Origin: Bradyrhizobium sp. PSBB068
Lineage (GTDB): Bacteria; Pseudomonadota; Alphaproteobacteria; Rhizobiales; Xanthobacteraceae
Direction of reading: 5' to 3'
Length of the DNA: 64,000 nt
NCBI GenBank assembly: GCA_016839165.1
Contig: CP069300.1
Location: 310,001 to 374,000 of the forward strand
The notes below the pieces were generated by a model. The model saw only the letters and a program-made list of their open reading frames with translations, ran no database searches and had not been told where the DNA came from. The position numbers and the translations under genes are program-made. Shown here piece by piece: positions 34,356 to 42,998 of the stretch (position 1 is its first letter; each line of letters opens with the position of its first letter).

Positions 34356-35444
34356 ATGAAGGCCGCCGTCCTGCATGAAGTCAATCAGCCGCTGGTGATC
34401 GAGGATGTCAGCGTGCCCAATCCGGGGCCGCGCGAGGTCCTGATCCGCACCGCGGTCGCGGGGCTCTGTCATTCCGACCTGCATTTCATGGAAGGCCTTT
34501 ATCCGCATCCGCTGCCTGCCGTGCTCGGCCATGAATCGGCCGGCGTGGTCGAGAAGGTCGGCTCCGACGTCAACTACGTGAAGCCCGGCGATCACGTCGT
34601 GACCTGCCTCTCGGTGTTCTGCGGCACCTGCGACAATTGCACCACCGGCCGCACCGTGCTGTGCACCGACACCACGGTGAAGATGCTGCCCGGCGCCTCC
34701 AACCGGCTGTCCTGGGGCCGGAAGGAGAAGCTCAACCAGTTCCTCAATCTGTCGTCGTTCGCCGAGCAGATGCTGGTGCACGAGAACGCCATCGTGAAGA
34801 TCAAGAAGGAGATGCCGCTCGATCTCGCCGCGCTGATCGGCTGCGGCGTCATCACCGGTTACGGCGCCGTCGTGAACACCGCGAAGGTGACCGCCGGCGA
34901 AACCGTGGCCGTGATCGGCTGCGGCGGCGTCGGCATGGCCGCGATCAACGGCGCGCAAATCGCCGGCGCCGGCCGCATCATCGCGATCGACACCAATCCG
35001 GCCAAGCTGCAACTCGCGACCAAGTTAGGGGCTACCGACATCGTCGACCCGGCCCGCGGCGACGTGGTGCAGCAGGTGCGCGAACTCACCGGCGGCGGCG
35101 TGCAGCACTCCTTCGAGGTGCTCGGCCGCAAGGACACCGCCGAGCAGGCCTTCGCCATGCTGGCCGCGGGCGGCACCGCGACCATCGTCGGCATGATTCC
35201 GTTCGGCCAGAAGATCGAGCTGCACGGTTTCGACTTCCTGCGCGAGCGCCGCATCCAGGGCTCCTCGATGGGCTCGAACCACTTCCGCGTCGACATGCCG
35301 CGCCTGGTCGATTTCTACATGCGCGGCAGACTGCATCTGGAGGATTGGATCTCGGCCAAGCTGAAGCTCTCCGAGATCAACGAGGGTTTTGCCAACATGA
35401 AAGCCGGCAAGACGCTGCGCAGCGTGATCATGTTCGATAGCTGA
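34356..35444 (+). CDS. Zinc-dependent alcohol dehydrogenase (MDR family)
   Basis: A 362-residue medium-chain dehydrogenase. Catalytic zinc ligands lie in GLCHSDLHF (Cys) and LGHESAGVVE (His-Glu). The structural zinc loop has cysteines in CGTCDNCTTGRTVLC. The NAD-binding segment is VAVIGCGGVGMAAINGAQ. It resembles class III or mycothiol/aryl-alcohol-like dehydrogenases; the substrate cannot be fixed. ATG 34356 follows GAGAGGAAA. It may oxidise an alcohol that feeds the nearby acyl-CoA enzymes. Confidence 0.92.
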   Translation: MKAAVLHEVNQPLVIEDVSVPNPGPREVLIRTAVAGLCHSDLHFMEGLYPHPLPAVLGHESAGVVEKVGSDVNYVKPGDHVVTCLSVFCGTCDNCTTGRTVLCTDTTVKMLPGASNRLSWGRKEKLNQFLNLSSFAEQMLVHENAIVKIKKEMPLDLAALIGCGVITGYGAVVNTAKVTAGETVAVIGCGGVGMAAINGAQIAGAGRIIAIDTNPAKLQLATKLGATDIVDPARGDVVQQVRELTGGGVQHSFEVLGRKDTAEQAFAMLAAGGTATIVGMIPFGQKIELHGFDFLRERRIQGSSMGSNHFRVDMPRLVDFYMRGRLHLEDWISAKLKLSEINEGFANMKAGKTLRSVIMFDS

Positions 35445-35445
35445 G

Positions 35446-35562
35446 GTCGTCGTCCCGGCGAAAGCCGGGACCCATACGCCGCGACTTCGCTTCGGGCTCG
35501 TAATTGGACGACTTTCTTTGCTAACCACAAGCAACAGTGGTCCCGGCCTTCGCCGGGACGAC
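35446..35562. repeat. Type C palindromic intergenic repeat
   Basis: GTCGTCGTCCCGGCGAAAGC at the left and GGCCTTCGCCGGGACGAC at the right form the ends. It lies between convergent genes. The same unit, split by an IS, occurs at 17723, and another copy lies at 44567. Confidence 0.75.
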
Positions 35563-35583
35563 AGTTGAGATTAGCGTCCGCCT

Positions 35584-35937
35584 TTACCGCGCCACATGCG
35601 CGGACACCGCGAGCCATTTCCCGTTCTGCCGCGCCCAGCAGTCGGTGTAGCGGCCATAGGCCTGCTCGCCGTCGGCGTCGAGATAGCTGGTCCGCGCGTG
35701 GATGATGGCGAAGTCGCCGAGGATGCGGATCTTGACGTCCTCGGCCTTCAGGCCCTTGATCTTCACCGGGATCGCGGTCTGCTTCAGGAAGGCGGCGCGG
35801 TCGACCAGGCTCTTGTCGGGATTGGTGCAGTAGAAATCCTGCGCCAGGATTTCATCGAAGCGCTTGACGTCGCAGTTCTGGACGGAATCGACGTAGTCCT
35901 TGTTGAGTTTCGTCAGCTCTTCGAGGTCGTTGCTCAT
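35584..35937 (-). CDS. DUF4440/SnoaL-like NTF2-fold protein
   Basis: A 117-residue protein with the cone-shaped NTF2-like pattern: NCDVKRFDEILAQDFYCTNP, an IRILGDFAIIHARTSYLDAD strand, and DCWARQNGKWLAVSAHV at the end. Such proteins are often accessory factors or enzymes of unknown substrate. ATG 35937 follows GGGAGG on the minus strand. It may belong with the amidase gene upstream on the same strand, although a palindromic repeat separates them. Confidence 0.85.
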   Translation of the reverse strand: MSNDLEELTKLNKDYVDSVQNCDVKRFDEILAQDFYCTNPDKSLVDRAAFLKQTAIPVKIKGLKAEDVKIRILGDFAIIHARTSYLDADGEQAYGRYTDCWARQNGKWLAVSAHVAR

Positions 35938-35960
35938 TGGTTTTCCTCCCGTTTCGCTCC

Positions 35961-36052
35961 ATCGTCATTGCGAGGAGCGCAAGCGACGAAGCAATCCATC
36001 GCTCCGCACACGTGGATATATGGATTGCTTCGCTTCGCTCGCAATGACGATG
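35961..36052. repeat. Type D palindromic intergenic repeat
   Basis: ATCGTCATTGCGAGGAGCGC at the left is answered by CGCTCGCAATGACGAT at the right, with inner GAAGCAATCCAT/ATGGATTGCTTC arms. It is the single copy in this window and lies between two minus-strand genes. Confidence 0.75.
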
Positions 36053-36061
36053 CGGCAGCTC

Positions 36062-37534
36062 TCAATCGTCGAACGCCTTCGGCGGCACGAAGCCGCCGAA
36101 CTCGCGCTCGATCAGCTCGGCGAGCTTCAGCGGCGTGCGGTCTTCCAGCATGGGGCCGACGATCTGCACGCCGATCGGCAATCCGTCGGGGGCAAAGCCG
36201 GTCGGGATCGCGGTGGAGGGCAGGCCGGGCAGGGTCGCGATGCCGGGCCAGGCGAGCTGGTCGGTGTAGACGTGCGGCTCGCCATCGATCAGGATCTTGC
36301 GCTGCTCCTGATCGGGCGAATGATCGTGCGGATAGGCCGGCGTCGGCATGATCGGGCAGATCACCGCGTCGAATGATTTGAACAGCTCGCGCCATTGCGC
36401 GCGCAGCCGGGCTCGGCTGCCGTCGGCGATCACCCAGTCACGGTGGCTGAGCGCGATGCCGCGCAGCCGTTCGGCCTGCAGGCTGGTATTGCTGGCCGGC
36501 AGCGCAGCCGCCGCAGCGCAGGCCCCGGCATAGACCTCCGGCGGGAAGGTCGCGCCCAGGAACGACAGCAGGATCCGCATATAGAGCCGCGAGGAGGCGG
36601 CGAAGTCCGGCAGCAGCGGGCTCGCGCGCGACACTTTGGCGCCGGCCTTGTCGAGGTTGCTGGCGAGCTTGTCGATGCTGCCGCGGATCACCTTGTCGGT
36701 CGGCAGCACCGGATCGCTGTCGATCACCAGGATGCGGAAATCCTTCAAGGCGGTGTGGCGCGCCGCCGGCAGGTCCAGCCGGTAGGCCTTGCCGGCTTCA
36801 AGCGGATCGGGGCCCGCCATCACGTCGAGCACCAGCGCGAGGTCGGCCGCGCCGCGCGCCATCGGGCCGATCACGGACAGGTCGCGATCGAACGGCAGTG
36901 GCGGCAGCGGCGGCGGGGTGTGGCCGCGCGACGGCAGCAGCGCGAAGGTCGGCTTGTGCGCATAGATGCCGCAGTGGAAGCCGGGCACGCGCAGCGAGCC
37001 GCCGATGTCGGAGCCGAGTGACAGCGCGCCGTAGCCTGCGGCAAGCGCCGCCGACGATCCGCCGGAGGAGCCGCCCGGCGTGCGGCCGAGGTCGTAAGGG
37101 TTGTTGGTGGTGCCGTAGATCTCGTTGTAGCTCTGCCAGTCGGCGAGCCCGACCGGCACGTTGGTCTTGCCGAGGATCACGCCGCCGGCGTCTTTCACCC
37201 GCTGAATCGAGAGCGCGTCCTCGGTCGGAACGAAGTCCTTCTGCGGCAGGAAGCCCCAGGTCGTCGGCAATCCCGCGACGTTGAAGGATTCCTTCACCGT
37301 CATGGGGATGCCGAGCAGCGGCCGGTGCTCGCCGCGCGCGATCGCGGCGTCGGCAGCGCGGGCGGCAGCGAGGCCGCGCTCGAAATCGCGCACGCAGACC
37401 GCGTTGACCTTGCCGTCATGACGCTCGATGCGGCCGATCGCATCCTCGGCGAGCTCGACGGCGGAGACCTGCTTGTTGCGCAGCGCCTCCGACAGTTCGA
37501 CGGCGGTCTTGAAACTCCATTGCGATTTGGCCAC
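36062..37534 (-). CDS. Amidase-signature hydrolase
   Basis: A 490-residue amidase. The triad is K81 (PMTVKESFNV), cis-Ser S156 (TPGGSSGGSS) and nucleophile S180 (GSDIGGSLRVP), with the standard 24-residue spacing. There is no signal peptide. The GTG start at 37534 follows AGGGAGC. It is a different lineage from the AtzE-like enzyme at 10277, and no AtzG- or GatC-like gene is near. Substrate is unknown. Confidence 0.9.
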   Translation of the reverse strand: MAKSQWSFKTAVELSEALRNKQVSAVELAEDAIGRIERHDGKVNAVCVRDFERGLAAARAADAAIARGEHRPLLGIPMTVKESFNVAGLPTTWGFLPQKDFVPTEDALSIQRVKDAGGVILGKTNVPVGLADWQSYNEIYGTTNNPYDLGRTPGGSSGGSSAALAAGYGALSLGSDIGGSLRVPGFHCGIYAHKPTFALLPSRGHTPPPLPPLPFDRDLSVIGPMARGAADLALVLDVMAGPDPLEAGKAYRLDLPAARHTALKDFRILVIDSDPVLPTDKVIRGSIDKLASNLDKAGAKVSRASPLLPDFAASSRLYMRILLSFLGATFPPEVYAGACAAAAALPASNTSLQAERLRGIALSHRDWVIADGSRARLRAQWRELFKSFDAVICPIMPTPAYPHDHSPDQEQRKILIDGEPHVYTDQLAWPGIATLPGLPSTAIPTGFAPDGLPIGVQIVGPMLEDRTPLKLAELIEREFGGFVPPKAFDD

Positions 37535-37697
37535 GGCGTGCTCCCTGATTTTGCGGCGATCATGCGCAGAATGGAGCAGCCGGGCAAGACCGGCTTGATC
37601 GCAATTGCGCTACTCGGCAACGTCGACGTCACACATCGCCTGATGCGAACGTGATCACCGGATTCGACGTGATGATGCCGAAGAGGCCGACGCGGAT

Positions 37698-38561
37698 CTA
37701 ATAGGGCGTGCTGCGCGCCGACAGATGCGCCATTGGATTGATGGCCCCGCTCGCGCTGGCGCGGTCGCTGTCCTGCTTGGTCCCTGGCACCGGGAAGGCA
37801 TATCCGATGATGGTCTTGATGACGAAACGATCGGATGCCCGTGTCAGGCCGTAGCCGACGCCGAAGTCGATGTCGACATCGCCCACTTTGAAGTCGGTCA
37901 CCGCGAATAAGGTGTGCTGCTGCTCGGCAAGCGGGCTGAAGTTGCCGATCTTGCCGAAATCGGCGTAATATTCCAGGCCGACATACACATCGTCCTTGAT
38001 CTTGCGCGCTACGCGCGCGGCGGGCGCGAAATCGGCTTCGCCATATCTGCCGAAGCCGACGTCGACGATCGGGTTGACGATGAATTCATAGTCCGCATTG
38101 CGCACGCCGATGATCGGCCGGATCTCGAGGCCCCAGCGGGTCTGCGCGAATTTCGGCATCTCGTAGCTGAGCTCGAAGTTGATGCCGTAGAACAGATTGC
38201 GCTTGTCGGCGTTGGGCGAGACGAACAGCGTGCGCAGCTTGAAGGCATCGGACAGGAACTGCCGGTCCTGCACGGCAAACGGCAGATAGAGCCCGAGCTC
38301 CCACCAGTCGGTCATGCCATAGGCGAACTCCGGCGTGCCGTTGAGGCTGTGGTTGGACGGAAAGCCGCCGGGGAAAGGCGGGTCTTTCTGCCCGATGCCG
38401 ACATAGTTGAGATGCTGCTGGATGGTGAACTGGCCGACTGCCGCGATGCCGGCGTTATAGACTTGGATCTCGTCGGTTGCCTGCGCGCGAGTGCCCCATC
38501 CGAGCAGCGCAGTAGCAAGCACGGCGCTGGCCAGGTGTCGGCGTTGACGGTCATACCGCAT
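37698..38561 (-). CDS. Outer-membrane beta-barrel-like exported protein
   Basis: A 287-residue protein with a signal peptide (MRYDRQRRHLASAVLATALL, cleavage near AQA-TD). The body has alternating polar/hydrophobic strands rich in Gly, Tyr and Phe (ELGLYLPFAVQDRQF, YEFIVNPIVDVGFGRYG), as in beta-barrel porins of the phenol-degradation MetA-like type. It lies 20 bases downstream of the MbfA gene on the same strand and is probably co-transcribed, suggesting a link to iron or oxidative stress, perhaps an exit route. That role is inference. Confidence 0.7.
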   Translation of the reverse strand: MRYDRQRRHLASAVLATALLGWGTRAQATDEIQVYNAGIAAVGQFTIQQHLNYVGIGQKDPPFPGGFPSNHSLNGTPEFAYGMTDWWELGLYLPFAVQDRQFLSDAFKLRTLFVSPNADKRNLFYGINFELSYEMPKFAQTRWGLEIRPIIGVRNADYEFIVNPIVDVGFGRYGEADFAPAARVARKIKDDVYVGLEYYADFGKIGNFSPLAEQQHTLFAVTDFKVGDVDIDFGVGYGLTRASDRFVIKTIIGYAFPVPGTKQDSDRASASGAINPMAHLSARSTPY

Positions 38562-38581
38562 CTCTGCCTCCGATCAGTTTG

Positions 38582-39553
38582 CTACGCCGCACCGATCAAT
38601 ATGCCGACCGCGAGCACGATCGCGCCGCCCAGCACGATCTGGAACACCGCCTGCAGGAACGGCGTGTCCATGTAGCGCGAGCGGATGAAGGCGATCGCCC
38701 ACAACTCGAAGAACACCACGATCCCGGCAATCGCGGTCGCGATCCAGAACGCGTTCGGCCAGGCATCGGGCACGAGATAGGGAATGGTGTGGCCGAGGCC
38801 GCCGAGCGTCGTCATCAATCCGCAGGTGATGCCGCGCAGCCAGGGCGAGCCGCGGCCGGTCAGCGAGCCGTCGTCGGACAATGCTTCGGCAAAGCCCATG
38901 CTGATGCCGGCGCCGATCGAGGCGGCGAGGCCGACCAGGAAGGTCTGCCAATTATGATGCGTGGCGAAGGCGGCGGCGAACAGCGGCGCCAAGGTCGAGA
39001 CCGAGCCGTCCATCAATCCGGCAAGCCCCGGCTGCACATATTGCAGCACGAACATCCGCCGCCGGGTGCGGTCTTCCTCGGCGCGCACGTCGGGCTTGAG
39101 GATGTCGCCGGTCAGGCGGACCGCGAGTTTCTCATGGCTCTTTTCCTCCTCAGCGAGATCGCCGAGCAGGCGGCGCACGCCGGTATCCTCAGCCTTCTCG
39201 GCCGCCTTGGCGTAGAATCGCTCAGCCTCGAGCTCCATGGTTTCGACCTCCTTGCGGATGGTGTCGAGCGGTAGGTTCTTGGTCAGCCAGATCGGGCGCC
39301 GACGCAGGAAGCCTTTGACGTCGTCCCGCCGGATCGGCGGCAGATGCGGACCGAAGCGCTGTTCGTAGGTTTCCAGCAGCCGATGGCGATGGCCGCGCTC
39401 CTCTTCAGCCATTTCCTCGAATATCTTTGCGGTATCCGGATAGCGTTCGGCAAGATCCTCGGCGAAGCTCATATAGATTCGGCTGTCCTCCTCCTCGGAG
39501 GCAATCGCGACCGCAAGCACCTCGCGCTCGGTCAGATCGGCGAAATTCTTCAC
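38582..39553 (-). CDS. mbfA: MbfA-type iron exporter: ferritin-like domain fused to VIT1/CCC1 membrane domain
   Basis: A 323-residue protein. Residues 1-165 form a rubrerythrin/ferritin-like helical domain with di-iron glutamates and histidines (EEDSRIYMSFAEDL, EEMAEEERGHRHRL, then EAERFYAKAAEKAE and LAEEEKSHEKL). Residues 170-320 form the VIT1/CCC1 membrane domain (GLAGLMDGSVSTLAPLFAAA). This matches MbfA of Bradyrhizobium and Agrobacterium, which exports iron and protects against peroxide and high iron. The start is GTG 39553. An Irr-type palindrome lies just upstream, and an outer-membrane-like protein gene follows. Confidence 0.93.
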   Translation of the reverse strand: MKNFADLTEREVLAVAIASEEEDSRIYMSFAEDLAERYPDTAKIFEEMAEEERGHRHRLLETYEQRFGPHLPPIRRDDVKGFLRRRPIWLTKNLPLDTIRKEVETMELEAERFYAKAAEKAEDTGVRRLLGDLAEEEKSHEKLAVRLTGDILKPDVRAEEDRTRRRMFVLQYVQPGLAGLMDGSVSTLAPLFAAAFATHHNWQTFLVGLAASIGAGISMGFAEALSDDGSLTGRGSPWLRGITCGLMTTLGGLGHTIPYLVPDAWPNAFWIATAIAGIVVFFELWAIAFIRSRYMDTPFLQAVFQIVLGGAIVLAVGILIGAA

Positions 39554-39580
39554 GGCAACGCCTTCTTCACTAAGTTTAGA

Positions 39581-39597
39581 ATTAGAATAATTCTAAT
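39581..39597. promoter_or_regulatory. Irr-type iron-control (ICE-like) palindrome upstream of mbfA
   Basis: ATTAGAATAATTCTAAT is a perfect 8-1-8 inverted repeat, and TTTAGAAT lies directly next to it at 39575-39582. It sits 28-44 bases before the GTG start of mbfA, where a repressor would block transcription. The AT-rich TTAGAA/TTCTAA pattern resembles the ICE motif bound by Irr, which represses mbfA under low iron in Bradyrhizobium. Assignment rests on recall of the motif. Confidence 0.65.
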
Positions 39598-39719
39598 ATT
39601 AGCTAAGCCGGCTCGGGTCAATCCGAACACCGTGTCGTCGTACTGTTTGTGATCACGATAACGGGAACCGGGCGATCCCACGCCCGTTCGAGTTCCAGTT
39701 GTTACGACCGGGGGATGAC

Positions 39720-40442
39720 ATGGATACCGTCAAATATCGCCTAAACGACGCGCGGCTGGCACCGCGACGGACCAAGCTCGAGATTCCTGGCTGGGCGGGC
39801 GCTCGCGAACCGCGCACCGACGGCTCACGCGAGCAGGTCTGGCATTGCGTACCGTTCTCGGAGGGGGCGCAGTACGGGATCGAGCTGTTCTACCCCTACG
39901 ATTTCGAGCTGCGCGTCACCACGCAGGACGGGCGGTTGCGCCTCGATGCGGATTGGGGCGAGCCGCCGGACAGTGGGGTGCAGTGGCCACCCTTCCGGGA
40001 TTTCGGCACCACTTTCTACACCTACCAGATCCTGCTCGACCTCAAGGTCGAACGCGGCATGGCGGTGCGCACCGAGCCGCATCCGCGTTTCTACACCGAC
40101 CGCACCGACACCGTGCCGATCGCCGTTCCGGCGCTGATCCGCAACTGGTGGCCGATGATGTTCTTCTGCGTGTTCAAGGCGCCGGCGGAAGGACGCACCC
40201 ACATCTTCCGCCCGAACGAGCCGTTCGCGCAGATCATCGTGATTCCGGAGGAGGCGGATTTCCAGCTCGAGCCGATGGGCGAAGAGGAGGCCGCGGAGCG
40301 CGAATTGCAGGCGCGCCGCATCTACAGCAATCGGCCCAAACTGGCTGCCGGCACCGAATGGACCTCGTCGACCGACACGGTGTTCGACGGCACCTATCGC
40401 CATCTCCACCGCGCCGCAAAGGAAAAGGCGCGCGGCACTTGA
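39720..40442 (+). CDS. Conserved hypothetical protein (DUF6065-like)
   Basis: A 240-residue protein with no signal peptide or membrane segment. It has a beta-rich sequence with many aromatic residues: ELFYPYDFELRV, FGTTFYTYQILLDLK and RNWWPMMFFCVFKAP. A possible family is DUF6065, from recall only. ATG 39720 follows GGGGG; the open frame has an earlier TTG at 39699. It is divergent from mbfA and convergent with the poly-His gene. Function unknown. Confidence 0.7.
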   Translation: MDTVKYRLNDARLAPRRTKLEIPGWAGAREPRTDGSREQVWHCVPFSEGAQYGIELFYPYDFELRVTTQDGRLRLDADWGEPPDSGVQWPPFRDFGTTFYTYQILLDLKVERGMAVRTEPHPRFYTDRTDTVPIAVPALIRNWWPMMFFCVFKAPAEGRTHIFRPNEPFAQIIVIPEEADFQLEPMGEEEAAERELQARRIYSNRPKLAAGTEWTSSTDTVFDGTYRHLHRAAKEKARGT

Positions 40443-40464
40443 GCGGTCGCCGCCGTCATCGACC

Positions 40465-40502
40465 CACAAAATAGCAACGGGGCCCGCAGGGCCCCGTTGC
40501 CG
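40465..40502 (-). terminator. Terminator downstream of the poly-histidine protein gene
   Basis: CAACGGGGCCC (40475-40485) and GGGCCCCGTTG (40489-40499) form a perfect 11-bp stem with a GCA loop. On the minus strand it is followed by CTATTTTG, fitting a terminator for the gene that ends at 40526; it may also stop the convergent plus-strand gene. Confidence 0.7.
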
Positions 40503-40525
40503 CATCGTAAATGGCCTGCGGCCGC

Positions 40526-40903
40526 TCAGTAATCGCGCCGGTAGAAGCTGTGGTGATGATGGTGGTGGTGATGATGGTGATGGTAGCGCCGATAGCGCGG
40601 CACCACGATGACGGGAGGACCGTAGCCACGATCATAGCCGCGATAGTAGCCATGGTGGTGGTGATGGTGATGATGGTGGTGATGATAGAACTGCGCGAGT
40701 TGGACGTCCTCGCGCACCGGAGGAGGCGCAGCCTCGTCCAGAGCCTGCAGCTTTGCCGAGGCGTTAGTGATCGGCTCCAGCAGTTCTGCGTACGAGCTCG
40801 CTTGCAGCACGTCGGTCGGCGCGGGTGCCGGCGCAGCTTGGGCGGCCCCGAGCGCGCCCAGGGATGCGACCGCTCCCAACAATCCGGCAATCTTCTTTTC
40901 CAT
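40526..40903 (-). CDS. Exported poly-histidine protein, possible metal binder
   Basis: A 125-residue protein. The signal peptide is MEKKIAGLLGAVASLGALGA with cleavage near AQA-AP. A Pro/Ala-rich linker and a short helical region follow. The C-terminal third has two blocks of eleven consecutive histidines, separated by a Gly/Tyr/Arg stretch (GYYRGYDRGYGPP) and ended by SFYRRDY. Such tails bind Ni, Zn, Cu or Co. ATG 40903 follows GGAGGAGG and is preferred over a longer start at 41023. Binding is inferred from composition. Length variation in the His codon runs is likely. Confidence 0.85.
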   Translation of the reverse strand: MEKKIAGLLGAVASLGALGAAQAAPAPAPTDVLQASSYAELLEPITNASAKLQALDEAAPPPVREDVQLAQFYHHHHHHHHHHHGYYRGYDRGYGPPVIVVPRYRRYHHHHHHHHHHHSFYRRDY

Positions 40904-41009
40904 AGTCCTCCTCCAAATCGGTCCGCCGGACAAAACCGGCCGACTGCAACGCCAGGTTCCATGGAATGTTCCCGGAAATTTCCGGAACATATCCCCTAGC
41001 GCACGCGGT

Positions 41010-42158
41010 CTATTGCGCTGCACGCGCGAGGAACTGCAGCAGCAGCCGGCTCACTTCGTCCGGCTGTTCCTGCTGCACCCAGTGGCCTGCACCGTCGACC
41101 AGATGGCAGCCGATCATTTTGGTGCAGGCTTTCGTTTGCATCGCCTCGAATACGCCGGGCCGCTGATAGGTGCCCCAATCCTGCTTGCCGGAGATGAAGG
41201 CGGATGGTTGGTCGATGCTGCGGCCGCTCCAGGTTTGCAATTCCGCCGTGAATGCGCCTGATGTGCCGCAGCGATACCATTGCAGCCCGCCCTGGAATCC
41301 GGTGCGCTGATATTCCGCGCTGTAATAGGCAAGCTCGCGATCCGGCAGCCAGGTGTTGGCGGCGATCGCTTCGCGCGACGGCATCTCCTCGGCGACCGTC
41401 GCAGCCATGTCCTTGGCGAGATCCATCACGTAATAGGTCGGCAGTTTCGCCAGTTCGCCTGCGGACCAGGAATGCAATGGATACGGCGTGTTGTCTTTCC
41501 AGTCCGCGCTCTTGTGATGGTAGTAAGCGCGCAGGAAGTCGTGCACACCCTGCGGCGCGCGATGCATGTCGTCATTGGCCGGTCGTGTCGAATAGTACCA
41601 TTGGTAATGTTTGCGCGGCCGCGGCAGCGCGGCGAGCTCGCGATGCACGGGGTCGTCAGTCGCGGGCTTCGCGGGTTCATTGGCGGTGTTGAACGGCAGC
41701 GACGGCGGACCCGAGAACGGTGCGCTCATCATCACCACGGTGCGGAACACGTCGGGGCGGATCAGCGCGCACCACGCCGCGACCGACGAGCCGAAATCGT
41801 GCCCGATCACGGCATCGACATGCGTGTAGCCGAACGCCGCGACCAGCCCGAGCGCGTCGCGCACCAGGTTGGGCAGGCGGAAGGCGGCGAGGTCGCCGTC
41901 ATAATCCGCGCTCCAGCCCGTCGTGCGGCCATAGCCGCGCTGGTCCGGCGCGATGACGTGATAGCCGGCCGCGGCAAGCTTCGGCATCACCTTGCGCCAG
42001 GAAAACGCCAGCTCCGGAAAGCCGTGCAGCAGCAACAGGCAGGGCCGGCCCGACGTCTCGAAGCCGGCTTCGAGCACATGCATGCGCAGGCCGTTGATCC
42101 CGTCGACATAGCGCGAGCGGATGGTGGAGGGCAGCGGGACGTCGGAGAGGGCTTCCAT
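41010..42158 (-). CDS. Alpha/beta hydrolase, epoxide-hydrolase-like
   Basis: A 382-residue cytoplasmic hydrolase. The oxyanion motif HGFPE is at 45-49, and the nucleophile elbow GHDFGSS has D121, typical of epoxide hydrolases and haloalkane or fluoroacetate dehalogenases. A cap domain of about 120 residues follows, with Tyr-rich YQWYYSTRP. The C-terminal His lies in GAGHWVQQEQPDEV. ATG 42158 is clear. There is no signal peptide. It stands alone between the poly-His gene and a divergent secreted hypothetical. Confidence 0.87.
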   Translation of the reverse strand: MEALSDVPLPSTIRSRYVDGINGLRMHVLEAGFETSGRPCLLLLHGFPELAFSWRKVMPKLAAAGYHVIAPDQRGYGRTTGWSADYDGDLAAFRLPNLVRDALGLVAAFGYTHVDAVIGHDFGSSVAAWCALIRPDVFRTVVMMSAPFSGPPSLPFNTANEPAKPATDDPVHRELAALPRPRKHYQWYYSTRPANDDMHRAPQGVHDFLRAYYHHKSADWKDNTPYPLHSWSAGELAKLPTYYVMDLAKDMAATVAEEMPSREAIAANTWLPDRELAYYSAEYQRTGFQGGLQWYRCGTSGAFTAELQTWSGRSIDQPSAFISGKQDWGTYQRPGVFEAMQTKACTKMIGCHLVDGAGHWVQQEQPDEVSRLLLQFLARAAQ

Positions 42159-42261
42159 CTGAGTTCACCTGTTGGGCATCGCCGTACAACCAGCGCATTT
42201 GGCTGTATGCTGGCAGTCGTTGTCGTGACGATAGCAACTTTGCCCAGGGGATGCCTACCGC

Positions 42262-42768
42262 ATGCGCCACGCGAGGATTGCAGAGCTGCCCGGCTGGATG
42301 GTGCGTCTCGGTCTGACCATCATCGCCGCGAGCTTCGTGCTGATATCGGCCGTGCGCGCCGCCGACATCAAGCAACTTACCGAAAAACTGCCGCGTGCCT
42401 ATATCGGCGAGTTCCTGTGGGACGGCGACACCACGGTGCAGAACGTCGTCGTTACCCTCGACAAGGTCAACGCTCTGAACGAGCAGAATGCGGAAGCGCG
42501 CGGCTGCGGCTCATATGAAGTTGGTCGTCACGTAACCAAGATCGGGGTGCGGATGTTCATCCGGCTGTCCGACCTCGAGGTCGAGATCTTCGAGCAATCG
42601 CCGGACGACGGCGGGGCGTTCGAGACCGACGGCAGCCATCGCGGCAAGCTGTCGGATGATTTGCAGCAGATCGACGCGCAGTGGACCACCACGGCGTCAG
42701 GCAAGCACGGCCAGCTGCATCTGCGTGCCGCGGCCTCTGCCGCCTGCGAGCCGGCGGCGGAGTTGTAG
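42262..42768 (+). CDS. Hypothetical exported protein
   Basis: A 168-residue protein with an N-terminal hydrophobic segment (LGLTIIAASFVLISAVRAA) that looks like a signal peptide. The rest is acidic and Asp/Glu-rich, with VRMFIRLSDLEVEIFEQSPD, and two cysteines. No family recognised. It lies in a 100-base-spaced divergent pair with the epoxide-hydrolase-like gene. Confidence 0.65.
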   Translation: MRHARIAELPGWMVRLGLTIIAASFVLISAVRAADIKQLTEKLPRAYIGEFLWDGDTTVQNVVVTLDKVNALNEQNAEARGCGSYEVGRHVTKIGVRMFIRLSDLEVEIFEQSPDDGGAFETDGSHRGKLSDDLQQIDAQWTTTASGKHGQLHLRAAASAACEPAAEL

Positions 42769-42998
42769 GCCGCCGGTTTGGGCGCAAGCGGCGTCCCGCG
42801 TGCGCTCTTCATCCTCCCCTGGAGGACGGCACGGATCAGTTGCACTATTTCGGAATATTGGAAATATCTCCCTGAGTTGCCCGACGTGTCAAGCTGTGTT
42901 GTCAAACGCCCGGCAGCCGCCAGCTCCTTTGCATGGGGTTGTTTTTCGATATTTTGGCCGCGCGCGGCGGCGGGGCCCTCCGGACGGGCGAGCCGCGG
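42769..42998. other. Intergenic region, possible diverged repeat
   Basis: A 230-base gap between a plus-strand and a minus-strand gene. The central part includes GAATATTGGAAATATCTCCC and TTGCCCGACGTGTCAAGC, a style I recall from intergenic repeats of Bradyrhizobium, but no second copy occurs in this window to test it. Confidence 0.25.

Noticed and set aside
40904-41023. Longer start for the poly-histidine protein
   Set aside because: ATG 40903 has a strong GGAGGAGG site and begins a proper signal peptide; the extension would place this inside the protein.
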